NCBI RefSeq assembly: GCF_900109525.1
Contig: NZ_FOAN01000006.1
Span: forward strand, 62,001-126,000
Length of the DNA stretch: 64,000 nucleotides
Origin: Allobosea lupini
Lineage (GTDB): Bacteria > Pseudomonadota > Alphaproteobacteria > Rhizobiales > Beijerinckiaceae
Direction of reading: 5' to 3'
This document shows, piece by piece, positions 24,982-35,235 of the stretch (positions are counted from its first letter, which is position 1; each line of letters starts with the position of its first letter). Made by a program: the position numbers and the translations under genes. Under the pieces are notes generated by a model. It made no database searches. It was not told where the DNA came from and saw nothing but the letters and a program-made list of their open reading frames with translations.

Positions 24982-24999
24982 TCTGCATTTCAGGGCTTG

Positions 25000-26364
<1,365 letters not shown>

Positions 26365-26408
26365 GGCTCAGGCCTTCCTTGAAGAATGCAGTCGTTCCGG
26401 CCGGTTCG

Positions 26409-26765
26409 TCACCGGTCGGTCTTGATGATTTCCGTCATGGTCACGCCGAGACGCTCCTCGACCACCACGACCTCGCCGCGCGCCACCAGGCGCTCATTGA
26501 CGAAGATGTCGATCGCTTCGCCGACGCGCCGGTCGAGCTCCAGCACCGTGCCGGGCGTGACGCGCAGGAGGTCGCCGACTGCGATCCGCGAGGAGCCGAG
26601 CACGGCCGAGACGGTGACCGGCACGTCGAAGACCTGCTCGAGATCCTCCGCCGTCTTGACCGGCACAGGCCCGGAGCGCGCGACCGAGTCACCTCCGGCA
26701 TCGTGATCGAAGGAGAGGTCGGCCGGATTGAGCGGCGGCAGGTTGAGGTCGTTTTCGCTTGCCAT
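26409..26765 (-). CDS. fliN: flagellar motor switch protein FliN
   Basis: A 118-residue protein; the C-terminal 75 residues form the SpoA domain (VPVTVSAVLGSSRIAVGDLLRVTPGTVLEL, then VGEAIDIFVNERLVARGEVVVVEERLGVTMTEI). FliN builds the bottom of the cytoplasmic C-ring and helps recruit export substrates. The N-terminal 40 residues are acidic and likely disordered. It lies five bases after fliH and before flbD in the leftward fliF-fliG-fliH-fliN-flbD cluster. Length agrees with alphaproteobacterial FliN. Confidence 0.95.
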   Translation of the reverse strand: MASENDLNLPPLNPADLSFDHDAGGDSVARSGPVPVKTAEDLEQVFDVPVTVSAVLGSSRIAVGDLLRVTPGTVLELDRRVGEAIDIFVNERLVARGEVVVVEERLGVTMTEIIKTDR

Positions 26766-26771
26766 TGTCTC

Positions 26772-27356
26772 TTACCCTGCTGCCGGGCCGAAGACGGCCC
26801 TGACGGCCTTGTCGACCGCCTCGTTGAGCGTTGCGCTTTCGATCGCGATGCCGCCATCGGCCCATTCCAGCCGGCCATCGCCGAGGGCGATGTCGGGTTC
26901 GCCCAGCACGACGATCCGGCCGGCGAATCCGGTCTCGCGCGCCAGCGCCGAGAGCTTGGCCTCGACGGTCTCGACCAGGCTCTCATGCACTCGGATCGCC
27001 AGATGCGGCGCGTGCCGGGCATGGGCGAGGCATTCGCGCGCCGCATCGAGCAATTGCGCCAGCGGCTTGTCGGCAAGAGCCGCACCGGCAAGGCTGCGCG
27101 CGGTCTTGATCGCAAGCTGCGCGGCCTGCGCCTCGATCTGCGCCAGCTGCTCATCCTGGTGTGCCAGCAGTCGCTCGCTCTGGCGTACCAGTTGCGACAG
27201 CAGCGCGCCCAATTGCTGGTCGGCCTCGCGCCGCGCATGGTCGAGCCCGCTGTGGAAGCCGTCCGCCCGGGCGGCCTCGAGCGCGGCTTCGTCGACCGCC
27301 TTGCTGCCATTGCCGCGAAAGTCGGTGGCGAACATGAATTTCTTGGCTGCTGCCAT
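26772..27356 (-). CDS. fliH: flagellar assembly protein FliH
   Basis: A 194-residue FliH-family protein, the stator-like negative regulator of the export ATPase FliI. The N-terminal part has EAARADGFHSGLDHARREAD, like the GxxxG-containing helical region of FliH. A long helix (LVRQSERLLAHQDEQLAQIEAQ) and a C-terminal globular part (IVVLGEPDIALGDGRLEWADGGI) follow. DxxLxxGDxxLEWxxGG is the typical FliH/YscL C-terminal pattern. It is one base downstream of fliG, so translation is coupled. No fliI is in the window. Confidence 0.88.
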   Translation of the reverse strand: MAAAKKFMFATDFRGNGSKAVDEAALEAARADGFHSGLDHARREADQQLGALLSQLVRQSERLLAHQDEQLAQIEAQAAQLAIKTARSLAGAALADKPLAQLLDAARECLAHARHAPHLAIRVHESLVETVEAKLSALARETGFAGRIVVLGEPDIALGDGRLEWADGGIAIESATLNEAVDKAVRAVFGPAAG

Positions 27357-27357
27357 G

Positions 27358-28443
27358 TCAGTAGACCAGCTCGTCTTCGGCGTTGCCCTTGGAGATGATG
27401 ATCTCGCCCTTTTCGGCGAGGTCCTTGGCCAGGGTCACCATCTTCATCTGCGCTTCGTCGACCTCCTTGAGACGCAAGGGCCCGAGGCCCTGCATGTCGT
27501 CCTGCAGCACCTTGGCGGCGCGCTGCGACATCGCCCCGAGGAAGAAGGCCCGCATCTCCTCGTTCGCACCCTTGAGGGCGCGGGCCAGCGTGTCCTTGTC
27601 GACCTGGCGCATCATGGTCTGCAGGCCGGCGGAATCGAGCTTGCCGAGGTCCTCGAAGGTGAACATCAGCGCGCGGATGCGTTCGGCCGATTCCTGGTTG
27701 GTGGCGTCGAGCGCGGCGAGGAAGCGCATTTCGGTCTGGCGATCGAAGCCGTTGAAGATCTCGGCCATCATCTCGTGCGGATCGCGCCGGCGCGTCTGCG
27801 TCAGCGTCGAGACGAATTCGGTGCGCAGCGTGTTCTCGATATGGTCGAGCGCCTCCTTCTGCACCGCTTCCATGCGCAGCATCCGGCCGACCACCTCGAT
27901 CGACAATTCGTTCGGCAGATTGCGCAGCACATTGGCCGAATGATCGGGCCGGATGCGCGAGAGGATCACGGCGATCGTCTGCGGATATTCGTTCTTCAGG
28001 AAGTTCGCGAGCACGACGGCGTCGATATTGCCGAGCTTCTGCCACATGTTGCGGCCGGCAGGACCACGGATCTCCTCCATGATCAGAGCGACCTGGTCGG
28101 TCGGCAGGATCTTCTCCAGCAACGAGATCGTGCGATCGAAGGAGCCGGTGATCGCCCCCGCGCTGGACAGACGGCCGACGAAGTCGAGCATCAGCTTCTC
28201 GACCTGGTCGGCATCGACCGTACCGAGCTCGGCCATGGCGCGGGTGATGATCCGGATCTCTTCGTCGTCGAATTCCTGCCAGATCACCCGGCCATGGTCT
28301 TCACCGAGGATGAGCAGAATGACTGCGGCGCGCTGTGGCCCGGTCATGCTGTCGAGCATCATCGGGCCGTCGGAATAGTTCGTCATCTCGCTGTCGGAGT
28401 CGCTGTTTCCGCTGCGGGTTGCGATGGCGCGTGTCGCGGCCAT
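27358..28443 (-). CDS. fliG: flagellar motor switch protein FliG
   Basis: A 361-residue FliG. The N-terminal domain has MTGPQRAAVILLILGEDHGRVIWQEFDDEEI, the middle domain has YPQTIAVILSRIRPDHSANVLRNLP with the hydrophobic patch for FliM contact, and the C-terminal domain ends with MKMVTLAKDLAEKGEIII. It includes the charged torque helix (EEMRAFFLGAMSQRAAKVLQDDM) facing MotA. FliG couples the stator to the MS ring. It is 14 bases after fliF in the same cluster. Confidence 0.97.
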   Translation of the reverse strand: MAATRAIATRSGNSDSDSEMTNYSDGPMMLDSMTGPQRAAVILLILGEDHGRVIWQEFDDEEIRIITRAMAELGTVDADQVEKLMLDFVGRLSSAGAITGSFDRTISLLEKILPTDQVALIMEEIRGPAGRNMWQKLGNIDAVVLANFLKNEYPQTIAVILSRIRPDHSANVLRNLPNELSIEVVGRMLRMEAVQKEALDHIENTLRTEFVSTLTQTRRRDPHEMMAEIFNGFDRQTEMRFLAALDATNQESAERIRALMFTFEDLGKLDSAGLQTMMRQVDKDTLARALKGANEEMRAFFLGAMSQRAAKVLQDDMQGLGPLRLKEVDEAQMKMVTLAKDLAEKGEIIISKGNAEDELVY

Positions 28444-28457
28444 GGTTCAGGCTCCCG

Positions 28458-30143
28458 TCACGCTGGTGCTTTCTCGTGGATCCAGCTGCGCAGCACCGCG
28501 ACGGAATCCGCCGGATTCTGCGCGACCATGGCGCCGATCTTCTCGACCGACTGGGCCTTGAGCTGGCCCTTGATCTGCGCGATCGCGAGCATGCGCTCTG
28601 ACGGTGCCTCGACGTCGATGCCACCCTCTCCGCCGGAACCCGTCGCCGCGCCCCCTGAGACGGACGGGAACGCCGACGGATCGCCCGTGCCCTGGTCGAC
28701 GACGACCATGCCGTTGCGCATGAAGCTCGGAATCGCCCGGAGCTCGCGATCGGGCGCCAGCACCTGCTTGAGCAGCGGGCGCACCACCACCATCAGGACC
28801 ATCAGTATCAGCAGCGCGATCACGCCCATTTCGGCGAAGCGGACGACGTCCTCCCGGGTGAACGACGCGAGCTGCTGCATCAGCGTCTGCTCGACGAGGT
28901 CCGTCGGCGCCTGCGGCGCCTCGGCGAAGCGCAGGTTGACGACCTCGACCTGGTCGCCGCGCTGGCGGTCGAAGCCGACCGCGGTGCGCACGAGCTGCGA
29001 GATGCGCTCCAGCTCCTCGGGCGGCCGCGGCTGGTAGGCGACATCATTGCCCTGCCTGCTGTAGAGCCCGTCGACCAGCACGGCGACGGAGAGCTTGCGG
29101 ATGCGCCCGCCCTCCTGCACCTCGGTCCGGGTCGTGCGCGAGATCTCGTAGTTGACGACTTCCTCGTTCTTCGAGCTGGTGTCGCGCTGCGCGCCCTGCT
29201 GCTGGCCCTGGTTCTGCTGCGCGCCCGGCAATTCGTTGCCGACGGTGACGCCCTCGCGCTGCTCGTTCGAGGCAGAGGCCTCGTTGCGGTTCTGGCTGGA
29301 GCGGATGACCTTGCTTTCGGGATCGAAGGTCTCGGAGCGGCTCTCGATCCGGTTCGAATCTAGCATGGCCGAGACCTGCACGCGGGCGCGGCCCGGGCCG
29401 ACGATGCTGGCGACGATGTCGTCGACCTGCGACTTGATCCGCCGCTCGATCGCATTCTGGCGCTCGTCCAGCGCCACGCCGACCATGCCCTGCTCGCCCT
29501 GGGCGCCGTCGGCGAGGAGCCGGCCGCGCTCGTCGACGATCGAGACCCGCTCCGGCTTCAGGCCATCGACGGCCGAGGAGACGAGATGGCGGATCGCCCT
29601 GACCTGGGCATTGTCGAGGTCGCCGGCGAGCTTGAGCGCGATCGAGGCGCGCGGCGGCTCGCGGTCGCGCTCGAACAGGCGCCGCTCGGGGATGACGAGA
29701 TGGACGCGCGCCGCCTGGACGCGGCTGATCGAGCGGATGGTGCGCGACAGCTCGCCCTCCAGCGCCCGCAGATGGTTGATGTTCTGGACGAAGCTGGTCG
29801 AGGAGAAGGCGTCGCCCTTGTCGAAGATCTCGTAGCCGACGCCACCGCCGGACGGGATGCCTTTGCCGGCGAGCTCGAGCCTGAGCTTCGGCACGTCGGC
29901 GCGCGGTGCTAGAATGGTCTGCCCATCGCCGCGCAGTTCATATTTGACCCCGCGCGTATCGAGGTCCTTGGTGATGGCGCTGACGTCCTGGCTCGACAGG
30001 TCGGCGAAGAGCACGCCCATCGCCGGCTGCGACATGCGCACCATGACGAAGGCGAAGAAGCCGATCAGCGCCAGAGTCACCGCCAGCATAGCCGCCAGCC
30101 GCGCCGCGCCGAATCTCCGGAACTGTTCGACTAGCCCGTTCAC
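28458..30143 (-). CDS. fliF: flagellar MS-ring protein FliF
   Basis: The 561-residue protein has two membrane helices (about residues 17-37, LAAMLAVTLALIGFFAFV, and about 425-445, MGVIALLILMVLMVVVRP) and ring-building motifs between (NINHLRALEGELSRTIRSISRVQAARVHLVIPERRLF). The C-terminal tail that binds FliG is present (MLAIAQIKGQLKAQSVEKIGAMV). I chose a GTG start (MNGLVEQFRRFG) with GGAAG upstream; a farther ATG gives an N-terminus unlike FliF. CtrA-like half-sites lie about 75-100 bases upstream. Confidence 0.95.
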   Translation of the reverse strand: MNGLVEQFRRFGAARLAAMLAVTLALIGFFAFVMVRMSQPAMGVLFADLSSQDVSAITKDLDTRGVKYELRGDGQTILAPRADVPKLRLELAGKGIPSGGGVGYEIFDKGDAFSSTSFVQNINHLRALEGELSRTIRSISRVQAARVHLVIPERRLFERDREPPRASIALKLAGDLDNAQVRAIRHLVSSAVDGLKPERVSIVDERGRLLADGAQGEQGMVGVALDERQNAIERRIKSQVDDIVASIVGPGRARVQVSAMLDSNRIESRSETFDPESKVIRSSQNRNEASASNEQREGVTVGNELPGAQQNQGQQQGAQRDTSSKNEEVVNYEISRTTRTEVQEGGRIRKLSVAVLVDGLYSRQGNDVAYQPRPPEELERISQLVRTAVGFDRQRGDQVEVVNLRFAEAPQAPTDLVEQTLMQQLASFTREDVVRFAEMGVIALLILMVLMVVVRPLLKQVLAPDRELRAIPSFMRNGMVVVDQGTGDPSAFPSVSGGAATGSGGEGGIDVEAPSERMLAIAQIKGQLKAQSVEKIGAMVAQNPADSVAVLRSWIHEKAPA

Positions 30144-30218
30144 GCCGTTCTTCCGTCGCCCGGTGCCTGCGAGACCAACGCACAGACACACCACTAGGCA
30201 AGTTTTTCCCGGTGCATG

Positions 30219-30245
30219 GTTAGCGCCCGGTTAACGGCGGTTAGG
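30219..30245 (-). promoter_or_regulatory. CtrA-like sites upstream of fliF
   Basis: On the plus strand TTAG-N7-TTAA spans 30220-30234 (CtrA consensus TTAA-N7-TTAA), and a further GTTAG follows at 30240. The three GTTA-type half-sites are 11 and 10 bp apart, one helical turn each. The position is 76-100 bases before the fliF start, where a CtrA-activated promoter is expected. Confidence 0.6.
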
Positions 30246-30291
30246 AAACGGCGGAGTTCGGCTGAAATGCCACATGGCAGAAACGCGAAAA

Positions 30292-30313
30292 GCGCCGGCC
30301 TCTCGGCCGGCGC
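30292..30313 (-). terminator. intrinsic terminator of sciP
   Basis: On the minus strand GCGCCGGCC-GAGA-GGCCGGCGC is a perfect nine-base stem followed directly by TTTTCG. It lies about 30 bases after the sciP stop codon and ends that transcript before the fliF promoter region. Confidence 0.8.
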
Positions 30314-30343
30314 CTCCCGAATGTCTGCGGTCGCCAGAAGAAA

Positions 30344-30619
30344 TTACTGGCGGTAGTGCTGGATGCGGGTGGTGCGCAGGCCAGCGAGGCCATGCTGGTC
30401 GATCGACATCTGCCAGCTCAGGAATTCGTCGACCGTCAGCGTGTAGCGCTGGCAGGCTTCCTCCAGGCTGAGCAGGCCGCCGCGCACGGCAGCGACGACT
30501 TCGGCCTTGCGCCGGATCACCCAGCGGCGCGTGTTCATCGGCGGCAGATCGGCGATCGTCAACGGGCTGCCATCGGGCCCGATCACATATTTGACGCGCG
30601 GTCGCAGCGGCTCGGTCAT
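30344..30619 (-). CDS. sciP: CtrA inhibitor SciP (DUF1153)
   Basis: A 91-residue DUF1153 protein, the family of Caulobacter SciP, a small HTH-like protein that binds CtrA and DNA and blocks CtrA-activated transcription. Visible are the conserved YVIGPDGSPLTIADLPP and RWVIRRKAEVVAAVRGGLLSLEEACQRYTLTVDEFLSWQ, a helix-turn-helix fold. The start MTEPLRPRVKY was chosen over an ATG five codons earlier. It is located between fliF and flgD in its own transcription unit, with a CtrA-like box 56 bases upstream and a strong terminator downstream. Confidence 0.92.
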   Translation of the reverse strand: MTEPLRPRVKYVIGPDGSPLTIADLPPMNTRRWVIRRKAEVVAAVRGGLLSLEEACQRYTLTVDEFLSWQMSIDQHGLAGLRTTRIQHYRQ

Positions 30620-30674
30620 TGTACTCTCACACAACTCAACAGACCTACTGCCAGAGAGCCTAGCCCCGACGGGC

Positions 30675-30689
30675 TTAAATTTTGCCTAA
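30675..30689 (-). promoter_or_regulatory. CtrA-like box upstream of sciP
   Basis: On the minus strand TTAG-N7-TTAA, the same variant as before fliF. It lies 56-70 bases before the sciP start codon, a suitable place for CtrA activation of its own inhibitor, as known in Caulobacter. Confidence 0.6.
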
Positions 30690-30730
30690 AGCAATCACGC
30701 AGGCTTTCGGCATGGCTCATGACGGGTTTG

Positions 30731-31408
30731 TCAGGACGTGCTCTTCACCGATTTGACCCTGTCGAGCGGGACCTTGATCGCGCCGATCAGCAGCGTCGGC
30801 ACGGTGGTCGAGAAGTCGATGCCGTCGACCTTGCCGGTGATCTCGGTCTTGACCGTGATCGCCGCGCCCGAGACGTCGGTGCCGTCGACAGTGATGGTAT
30901 ATTCGCCGTCGGGCGCAGTGGACCCCGTCGAGGTCTTGCCGTCCCAGCTATAGGTCTGGTCGCCCGCCGTCAGCGTCTTCGTGCCGGTATAGACCACCTT
31001 GCCGCTCGAATCCTTGATGGTGATCGTGCCGGTGCCGCCCTTGGAGGCATTGAGCGTCCACTCGGCCTTGCCCTCTTTGAGCGGCGTCGCGGCGCCATCG
31101 GCCGTGACGGTCTGGCCGACGAACCCGATCGCGCTCGCGCCCGTCGTCGCCTTGCTGACGCCGAGCAGGGCGGTCAGCGTCTCGTTCTGCTTGAGCTGCT
31201 GCTCGACGCCGGCGAACTGCACTAGTTGCTGGGTGAACTGGTTGGTGTCGAGCGGATCGAGCGGGTTCTGGTTCCTGAGCTGTGTCGTCAGCAGCGTCAG
31301 GAACTGGTCGAAGTTATTGGCGATCGAGGTGCCTTTGCCGCTCGCGGTGTTGTTCTGTGCCGCCGCGATCTGCTGGGCGGTGAGCTTGCTGGTATTGGAG
31401 ACGGCCAT
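30731..31408 (-). CDS. flgD: flagellar hook capping protein FlgD
   Basis: The 225-residue FlgD has the conserved N-terminal FDQFLTLLTTQLRNQNPLDPLDTNQFTQQLVQFAGVEQQL at about residues 33-75, then FVGQTVTA and a C-terminal tudor/Ig-like beta region (WDGKTSTGSTAPDGEYTITV). FlgD is exported and caps the growing hook, guiding FlgE assembly. It is 14 bases downstream of fliK, forming a fliK-flgD unit probably driven by the sigma-54 promoter match before fliK. Confidence 0.95.
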   Translation of the reverse strand: MAVSNTSKLTAQQIAAAQNNTASGKGTSIANNFDQFLTLLTTQLRNQNPLDPLDTNQFTQQLVQFAGVEQQLKQNETLTALLGVSKATTGASAIGFVGQTVTADGAATPLKEGKAEWTLNASKGGTGTITIKDSSGKVVYTGTKTLTAGDQTYSWDGKTSTGSTAPDGEYTITVDGTDVSGAAITVKTEITGKVDGIDFSTTVPTLLIGAIKVPLDRVKSVKSTS

Positions 31409-31422
31409 GACACGTCCCTCCT

Positions 31423-33084
31423 TCAGATGCTGAGGTCGACGCCGCCGAGGCGGCCGCCGGTTCGCGGCAGGGTTGCGACATCGGTGACGAGTGCGCTGTC
31501 TTCGCTGGCCTGAACCCAGGTGCGGCGGCCGCGCGACGCCTCGTCACCCTGCTGCTGGCGTCCACCGGCCTGCTGGCCGCCCGGATCGCGCAGGCTGAGA
31601 TCGATTCCGCCCTCGGAGGGCTTCAGTCCAGCCTGCTCGAAGGCGCGCTCCAGCGTGCGTGCGTCGCGCTGCAGCATGTGGAGTGTCTCGACCCGGTCGA
31701 CGGTCAGCTTGGCGCTGACGTCGCCCTTGTCGGAGATTTCGAGGCTGACGTCGATGCGCCCGAGCTCGGCCGGATCGAGCCTGATGTCGAAGCGCCTGTT
31801 GCCGGCGAGTGCCTTCGCGCCGATCTCGATCGGCACGACATGCAGCGGCGTCGGCCGCCCGGCATCTGCGGAAACAGCCTTGTGGGCTGCTTCGGCCTGG
31901 GCACGGGCCGTCGCCTGGGCGGCAGCGTCGAGCTCCGTCAACGGCGCTTGCGGCGCGGTCAGGCTCTGCGGGCCGGCCGCGAGAATGGCCTGCGGGCTCA
32001 GGGGCGCGCTTGCCTGCTGCACGCCGCTGGTGGCTTCCGTCGACGCGGCCTGCGTCGTCTGGGCGGTGGCTGCGGGCGCAGTGGCGGCATCGGCGGCCTT
32101 GGTATCGCCCGTCGCCTTCGCATCGCTGCCGGCGGCGCTCGCGGCGACCTTGCCGGCCTCGCTATCGTCCTTGGCGGTGGCCTGCGCCTCGCCCGGCTTG
32201 GTCTCAGCCGTCCTCGCAGCGCTTTGGTCCGCGCCGCCGGACTTGGCTTCGCCCGATTTGCCGTCCGTCTTGGATTCGGTGCCGGCAACCGGAAGCTGCG
32301 GCTGCAGCCCTGCCTTGATATCGGCAGCGGCGGCCTCGCCGCCCGCGCTCGCCTGGCCGTCTGCCTTCGCCGGCAGCGCTGGCGGGACCGGCACGGCGAT
32401 AGCCTCGCCGGTCGCCTGCGCCGTAGCCCCGGTCGCCGTCACGGCCTTGCCCTCCTCGGTGGTCGTGCCTTCCGGCTTCGCCGGCTCGCCGCCCTGGAGC
32501 GCGGCGGCCGCGAGGGCGAGGAATTCCGCGGCGATCGGTGTCGGCGGCACGGGCTGAATCACCGCGCCAGCGGCGGCCTGCTCGTCCGGGCTGCCCTTGC
32601 CGATCACCGGCGCTCCATCGAGGGCAGCGGCCAACGCGGCCTTGCGCTCCTCGATCGTCTTGCCCCCGACAGGCTTGTCGTCGGCAGCCGTCTCGCTCGT
32701 CCTGGTCTGGCTCGCCGAGGTGTCCTTCGTCGCGTCCGCGCGGACCTCCGCCTTCGTCGTGTCGGATGTCTCGCTGGCGTCCGCGGTCTTCCTGTCCTTG
32801 CCGGTATCGTCGGCGCGGGTCGACGATCTGGCATCGGCCGCGCTCGTCTTGCGGGCGCCGTCGTCCGGCTTCGCCTGGTCGCGCATGCCGGCGTCATCGC
32901 GGGCATTGCGGTCGTCGTCGAGACGCCCGCGGGACCGGTCGTCATCCAGGCGCGGGCGCGGCCGATCCGCCGGCTCGGGCGGCAAGGTGAAAGCCTGTTC
33001 CGAGGCGTCCCGTTCGGGGCCGCGGCGGCTCGGAAACGTGATCTCAGGCAGCGCAGAGGAACGCGAGACCGGCGCAGCTGACAT
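31423..33084 (-). CDS. fliK: flagellar hook-length control protein FliK
   Basis: A 553-residue FliK-type protein. The first about 380 residues are low complexity, rich in Ala, Thr, Lys, Asp and Gly, and serve as the molecular ruler. The C-terminal Flg_hook domain (about 410-500) carries VVPIEIGAKALAGNRRFDIRLDP then AELGRIDVSLEISDKGDVSAKL and MLQRDARTLERAFEQAG, the characteristic substrate-switch region. FliK is secreted and tells FlhB to switch from hook to filament export. The longer-than-usual disordered region is normal for the group. It has a sigma-54 promoter match 47 bases upstream. Confidence 0.9.
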   Translation of the reverse strand: MSAAPVSRSSALPEITFPSRRGPERDASEQAFTLPPEPADRPRPRLDDDRSRGRLDDDRNARDDAGMRDQAKPDDGARKTSAADARSSTRADDTGKDRKTADASETSDTTKAEVRADATKDTSASQTRTSETAADDKPVGGKTIEERKAALAAALDGAPVIGKGSPDEQAAAGAVIQPVPPTPIAAEFLALAAAALQGGEPAKPEGTTTEEGKAVTATGATAQATGEAIAVPVPPALPAKADGQASAGGEAAAADIKAGLQPQLPVAGTESKTDGKSGEAKSGGADQSAARTAETKPGEAQATAKDDSEAGKVAASAAGSDAKATGDTKAADAATAPAATAQTTQAASTEATSGVQQASAPLSPQAILAAGPQSLTAPQAPLTELDAAAQATARAQAEAAHKAVSADAGRPTPLHVVPIEIGAKALAGNRRFDIRLDPAELGRIDVSLEISDKGDVSAKLTVDRVETLHMLQRDARTLERAFEQAGLKPSEGGIDLSLRDPGGQQAGGRQQQGDEASRGRRTWVQASEDSALVTDVATLPRTGGRLGGVDLSI

Positions 33085-33130
33085 GGGTACTCTCCGGAAC
33101 GGAACCGTGACGATATGGCCGCCGCTCTCC

Positions 33131-33147
33131 CAGCAAGAGGCGAGCCA
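33131..33147 (-). promoter_or_regulatory. sigma-54 promoter match before fliK
   Basis: On the minus strand TGGCTCG-CCTC-TTGCT fits TGGCACG-N4-TTGCW with the essential GG and GC ten bases apart. It lies 47-63 bases upstream of the fliK ATG. The FlbD activator gene is in the same window, so FlbD/RpoN control of fliK-flgD is likely. Confidence 0.75.
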
Positions 33148-33334
33148 ACCAGAAAATCTTTATGATTCAATACCTTGAGTGAATCGACTTGATCCCGGAC
33201 CCGGCAGGAATGACGTCATCGGACGACGCCACTCGGCAGGAATTGCCGGCCGGATGCTGGCCCGCATCTATCAAAACCGCTATAGAGCGCCCAAATCCTC
33301 GGACGCTTCGCGCCCGAACCCGCCTGGACCCCTG

Positions 33335-34519
33335 ATGACCGTTTCGCTCAACTCGCTCGACATCGCCAAGCCGCCTGCGGCCACACGCGTCGTCGCGGCC
33401 ATGTCGGGCGGCGTCGACTCCTCGGTGGTGGCGGCGCTGCTGAAGCGCCAGGGCTATGACGTCGTCGGCGTCACGCTGCAGCTCTACGACCATGGCGAAG
33501 CCGTGCACCGCGCCGGCGCCTGCTGCGCCGGCCAGGATATTCACGACGCCCGCCGCGTCGCCGAGGCGATCGGCATTCCGCATTACGTGCTCGACTATGA
33601 GAGCCGCTTCCGCGATGCGGTGATCGAGCGCTTTGCCGAGAGCTATCTCGCCGGCGAGACGCCGATCCCTTGCGTCGAGTGCAATCGCACCGTGAAGTTC
33701 CGCGACCTGCTCGGCCTCGCCCGCGAGCTCGGGGCCGATGCGCTCGCCACCGGCCATTATGTCGCCAGCCGCGATCTCGGCACCGGCCATCGCGGCCTCT
33801 TCCGTGCCGCCGACGAGAGCCGGGACCAGAGCTATTTCCTCTATGCCACGACGCAGGAGCAGCTCGACCTGTTGCGCTTCCCGCTCGGCGGCCTCGACAA
33901 GGTCCAGACCCGGGCGCTCGCCGCCGAGTTCGGCCTCGCCATCGCCGACAAGCCCGACAGCCAGGACATCTGCTTCGTTCCGAACGGCCGCTATGCCGAG
34001 GTGATCGAGCGGCTGAAGCCGGGCGCCGCCCGTCCCGGCGCCATCGTCCATCTCGACGGGCGCGTGCTCGGCGAGCACGAGGGTGTGCTCCGCTACACCG
34101 TCGGCCAGCGCAAGGGCCTCGGCATCAGCGGCGCCGAACCGCTCTATGTCGTCGCGCTCGACGCCGAGAACGCCCGCGTCATCGTCGGCCCGCGCGAGGC
34201 GCTCAGCGTCAGCCGCGTCGACCTGCGTGACCTCAACTGGATCGGCGACATCGCGCTCGCCGACCTGCCGCCCGAGGGCATCGAGGTCGCGGTCCGCGTC
34301 CGCTCGACCCGCGCGCCGCGAGAGGCCCGCCTGCTTGCCGACGACAAGGGCGTGCATGTCCTCCTGGCGCAGGGCGAGGAGGGCGTCTCGCCCGGCCAGG
34401 CCTGCGTGATCTACGACCATGCCGGCAGCGGAGCCCGCGTGCTCGGCGGCGGCGTCATCATGGCCAACCGGGCGCCCCGCCCGGCGCCGCAGCCCGAGCC
34501 CGCCTACGCCATCTCATGA
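33335..34519 (+). CDS. mnmA: tRNA-specific 2-thiouridylase MnmA
   Basis: The 394-residue enzyme thiolates U34 of tRNA-Lys, tRNA-Glu and tRNA-Gln using ATP and a persulfide. The PP-loop SGGVDSS is at residues 24-30. The catalytic Cys is C116 in [11 protein letters not shown] and the second Cys is C213 in [10 protein letters not shown]-terminal beta domain follows. The start [10 protein letters not shown] was chosen; the in-frame upstream region up to the fliK gap is not conserved in type. Its last four bases overlap the next methyltransferase gene as ATGA. Confidence 0.96.
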   Translation: MTVSLNSLDIAKPPAATRVVAAMSGGVDSSVVAALLKRQGYDVVGVTLQLYDHGEAVHRAGACCAGQDIHDARRVAEAIGIPHYVLDYESRFRDAVIERFAESYLAGETPIPCVECNRTVKFRDLLGLARELGADALATGHYVASRDLGTGHRGLFRAADESRDQSYFLYATTQEQLDLLRFPLGGLDKVQTRALAAEFGLAIADKPDSQDICFVPNGRYAEVIERLKPGAARPGAIVHLDGRVLGEHEGVLRYTVGQRKGLGISGAEPLYVVALDAENARVIVGPREALSVSRVDLRDLNWIGDIALADLPPEGIEVAVRVRSTRAPREARLLADDKGVHVLLAQGEEGVSPGQACVIYDHAGSGARVLGGGVIMANRAPRPAPQPEPAYAIS

Positions 34520-35145
34520 CGACGACGAACGGTCTCGACGCGCAAAGGCGTGTCTATGCGGTCTGGGCGAAATTCTACGACCGGATCTATCAGGGCCTGC
34601 TTGCCCGCGCCCAGCGCGAGGCGGTTGCGGCGGCCTGCGCCAGCGGCCGCGACATCCTCGAGATCGGCGTCGGCACGGGCCTCACCCTGCCCTATTTCGA
34701 GCCCGACAGGCAGGTTGTCGGCGCCGACCTCTCGCTCGACATGCTGCGCGTCGCCCGCGCCAAGGTGCTGAGCCAGAATCTCGCTCATGTCCGCGGCCTG
34801 ATGGTGATGGACGCCTGCCGGCTCGGCTTCGCCGACAACTCCTTCGACGCAGTCACCGCGCAGTTCGTCATCACCCTCGTCCCCGATCCCGAGCAGGCCC
34901 TCGGCGAGATGGACCGGGTGCTGCGCCCGGGCGGCGAGATCGTCATCTCAAGCCGCCTCGTCGATGATGGCGGCTTCGCCGCCCCGTTCTGGAAGGCGGT
35001 CGCGCCATTGGCCAGAGCGATCGGCTGGAGCAGCGATTTCAAGGTCTCGCGCCTGACCGACTGGGCCGCGCGAACCGGCCGCTACGAGACCGTCCATGTC
35101 GGCCAGGGCTATTTCAAGGTGGTCCGGCTGAGGAAGCTGAGCTGA
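34516..35145 (+). CDS. class I SAM-dependent methyltransferase, PmtA-like
   Basis: A 209-residue Rossmann-type methyltransferase. It has [16 protein letters not shown] (motif I, about residues 46-62), [11 protein letters not shown] (motif II), [35 protein letters not shown] (motifs III and IV), and an N-terminal [16 protein letters not shown]. The YAxWAxxYDxI start resembles the Rhodobacter-type phosphatidylethanolamine N-methyltransferase PmtA, and the C-terminal part is short as in PmtA. UbiE-like functions are an alternative. It is translationally coupled to mnmA by an ATGA overlap. Confidence 0.8.
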   Translation: MTTTNGLDAQRRVYAVWAKFYDRIYQGLLARAQREAVAAACASGRDILEIGVGTGLTLPYFEPDRQVVGADLSLDMLRVARAKVLSQNLAHVRGLMVMDACRLGFADNSFDAVTAQFVITLVPDPEQALGEMDRVLRPGGEIVISSRLVDDGGFAAPFWKAVAPLARAIGWSSDFKVSRLTDWAARTGRYETVHVGQGYFKVVRLRKLS

Positions 35146-35161
35146 GCCACGTCATCAAGGC

Positions 35162-35190
35162 TTGACGCCGGCGCCCCCCGCCCCCTATAT
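35162..35190 (+). promoter_or_regulatory. tRNA-Met promoter
   Basis: TTGACG (35162-35167) and CTATAT (35185-35190) are separated by 17 bp, a good sigma-70 type match, about 45 bases before the tRNA. Confidence 0.75.
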
Positions 35191-35235
35191 CCGCGCCGTC
35201 GCGATTGACCGCCGTTCACGGCGCGTCGCCATCGG

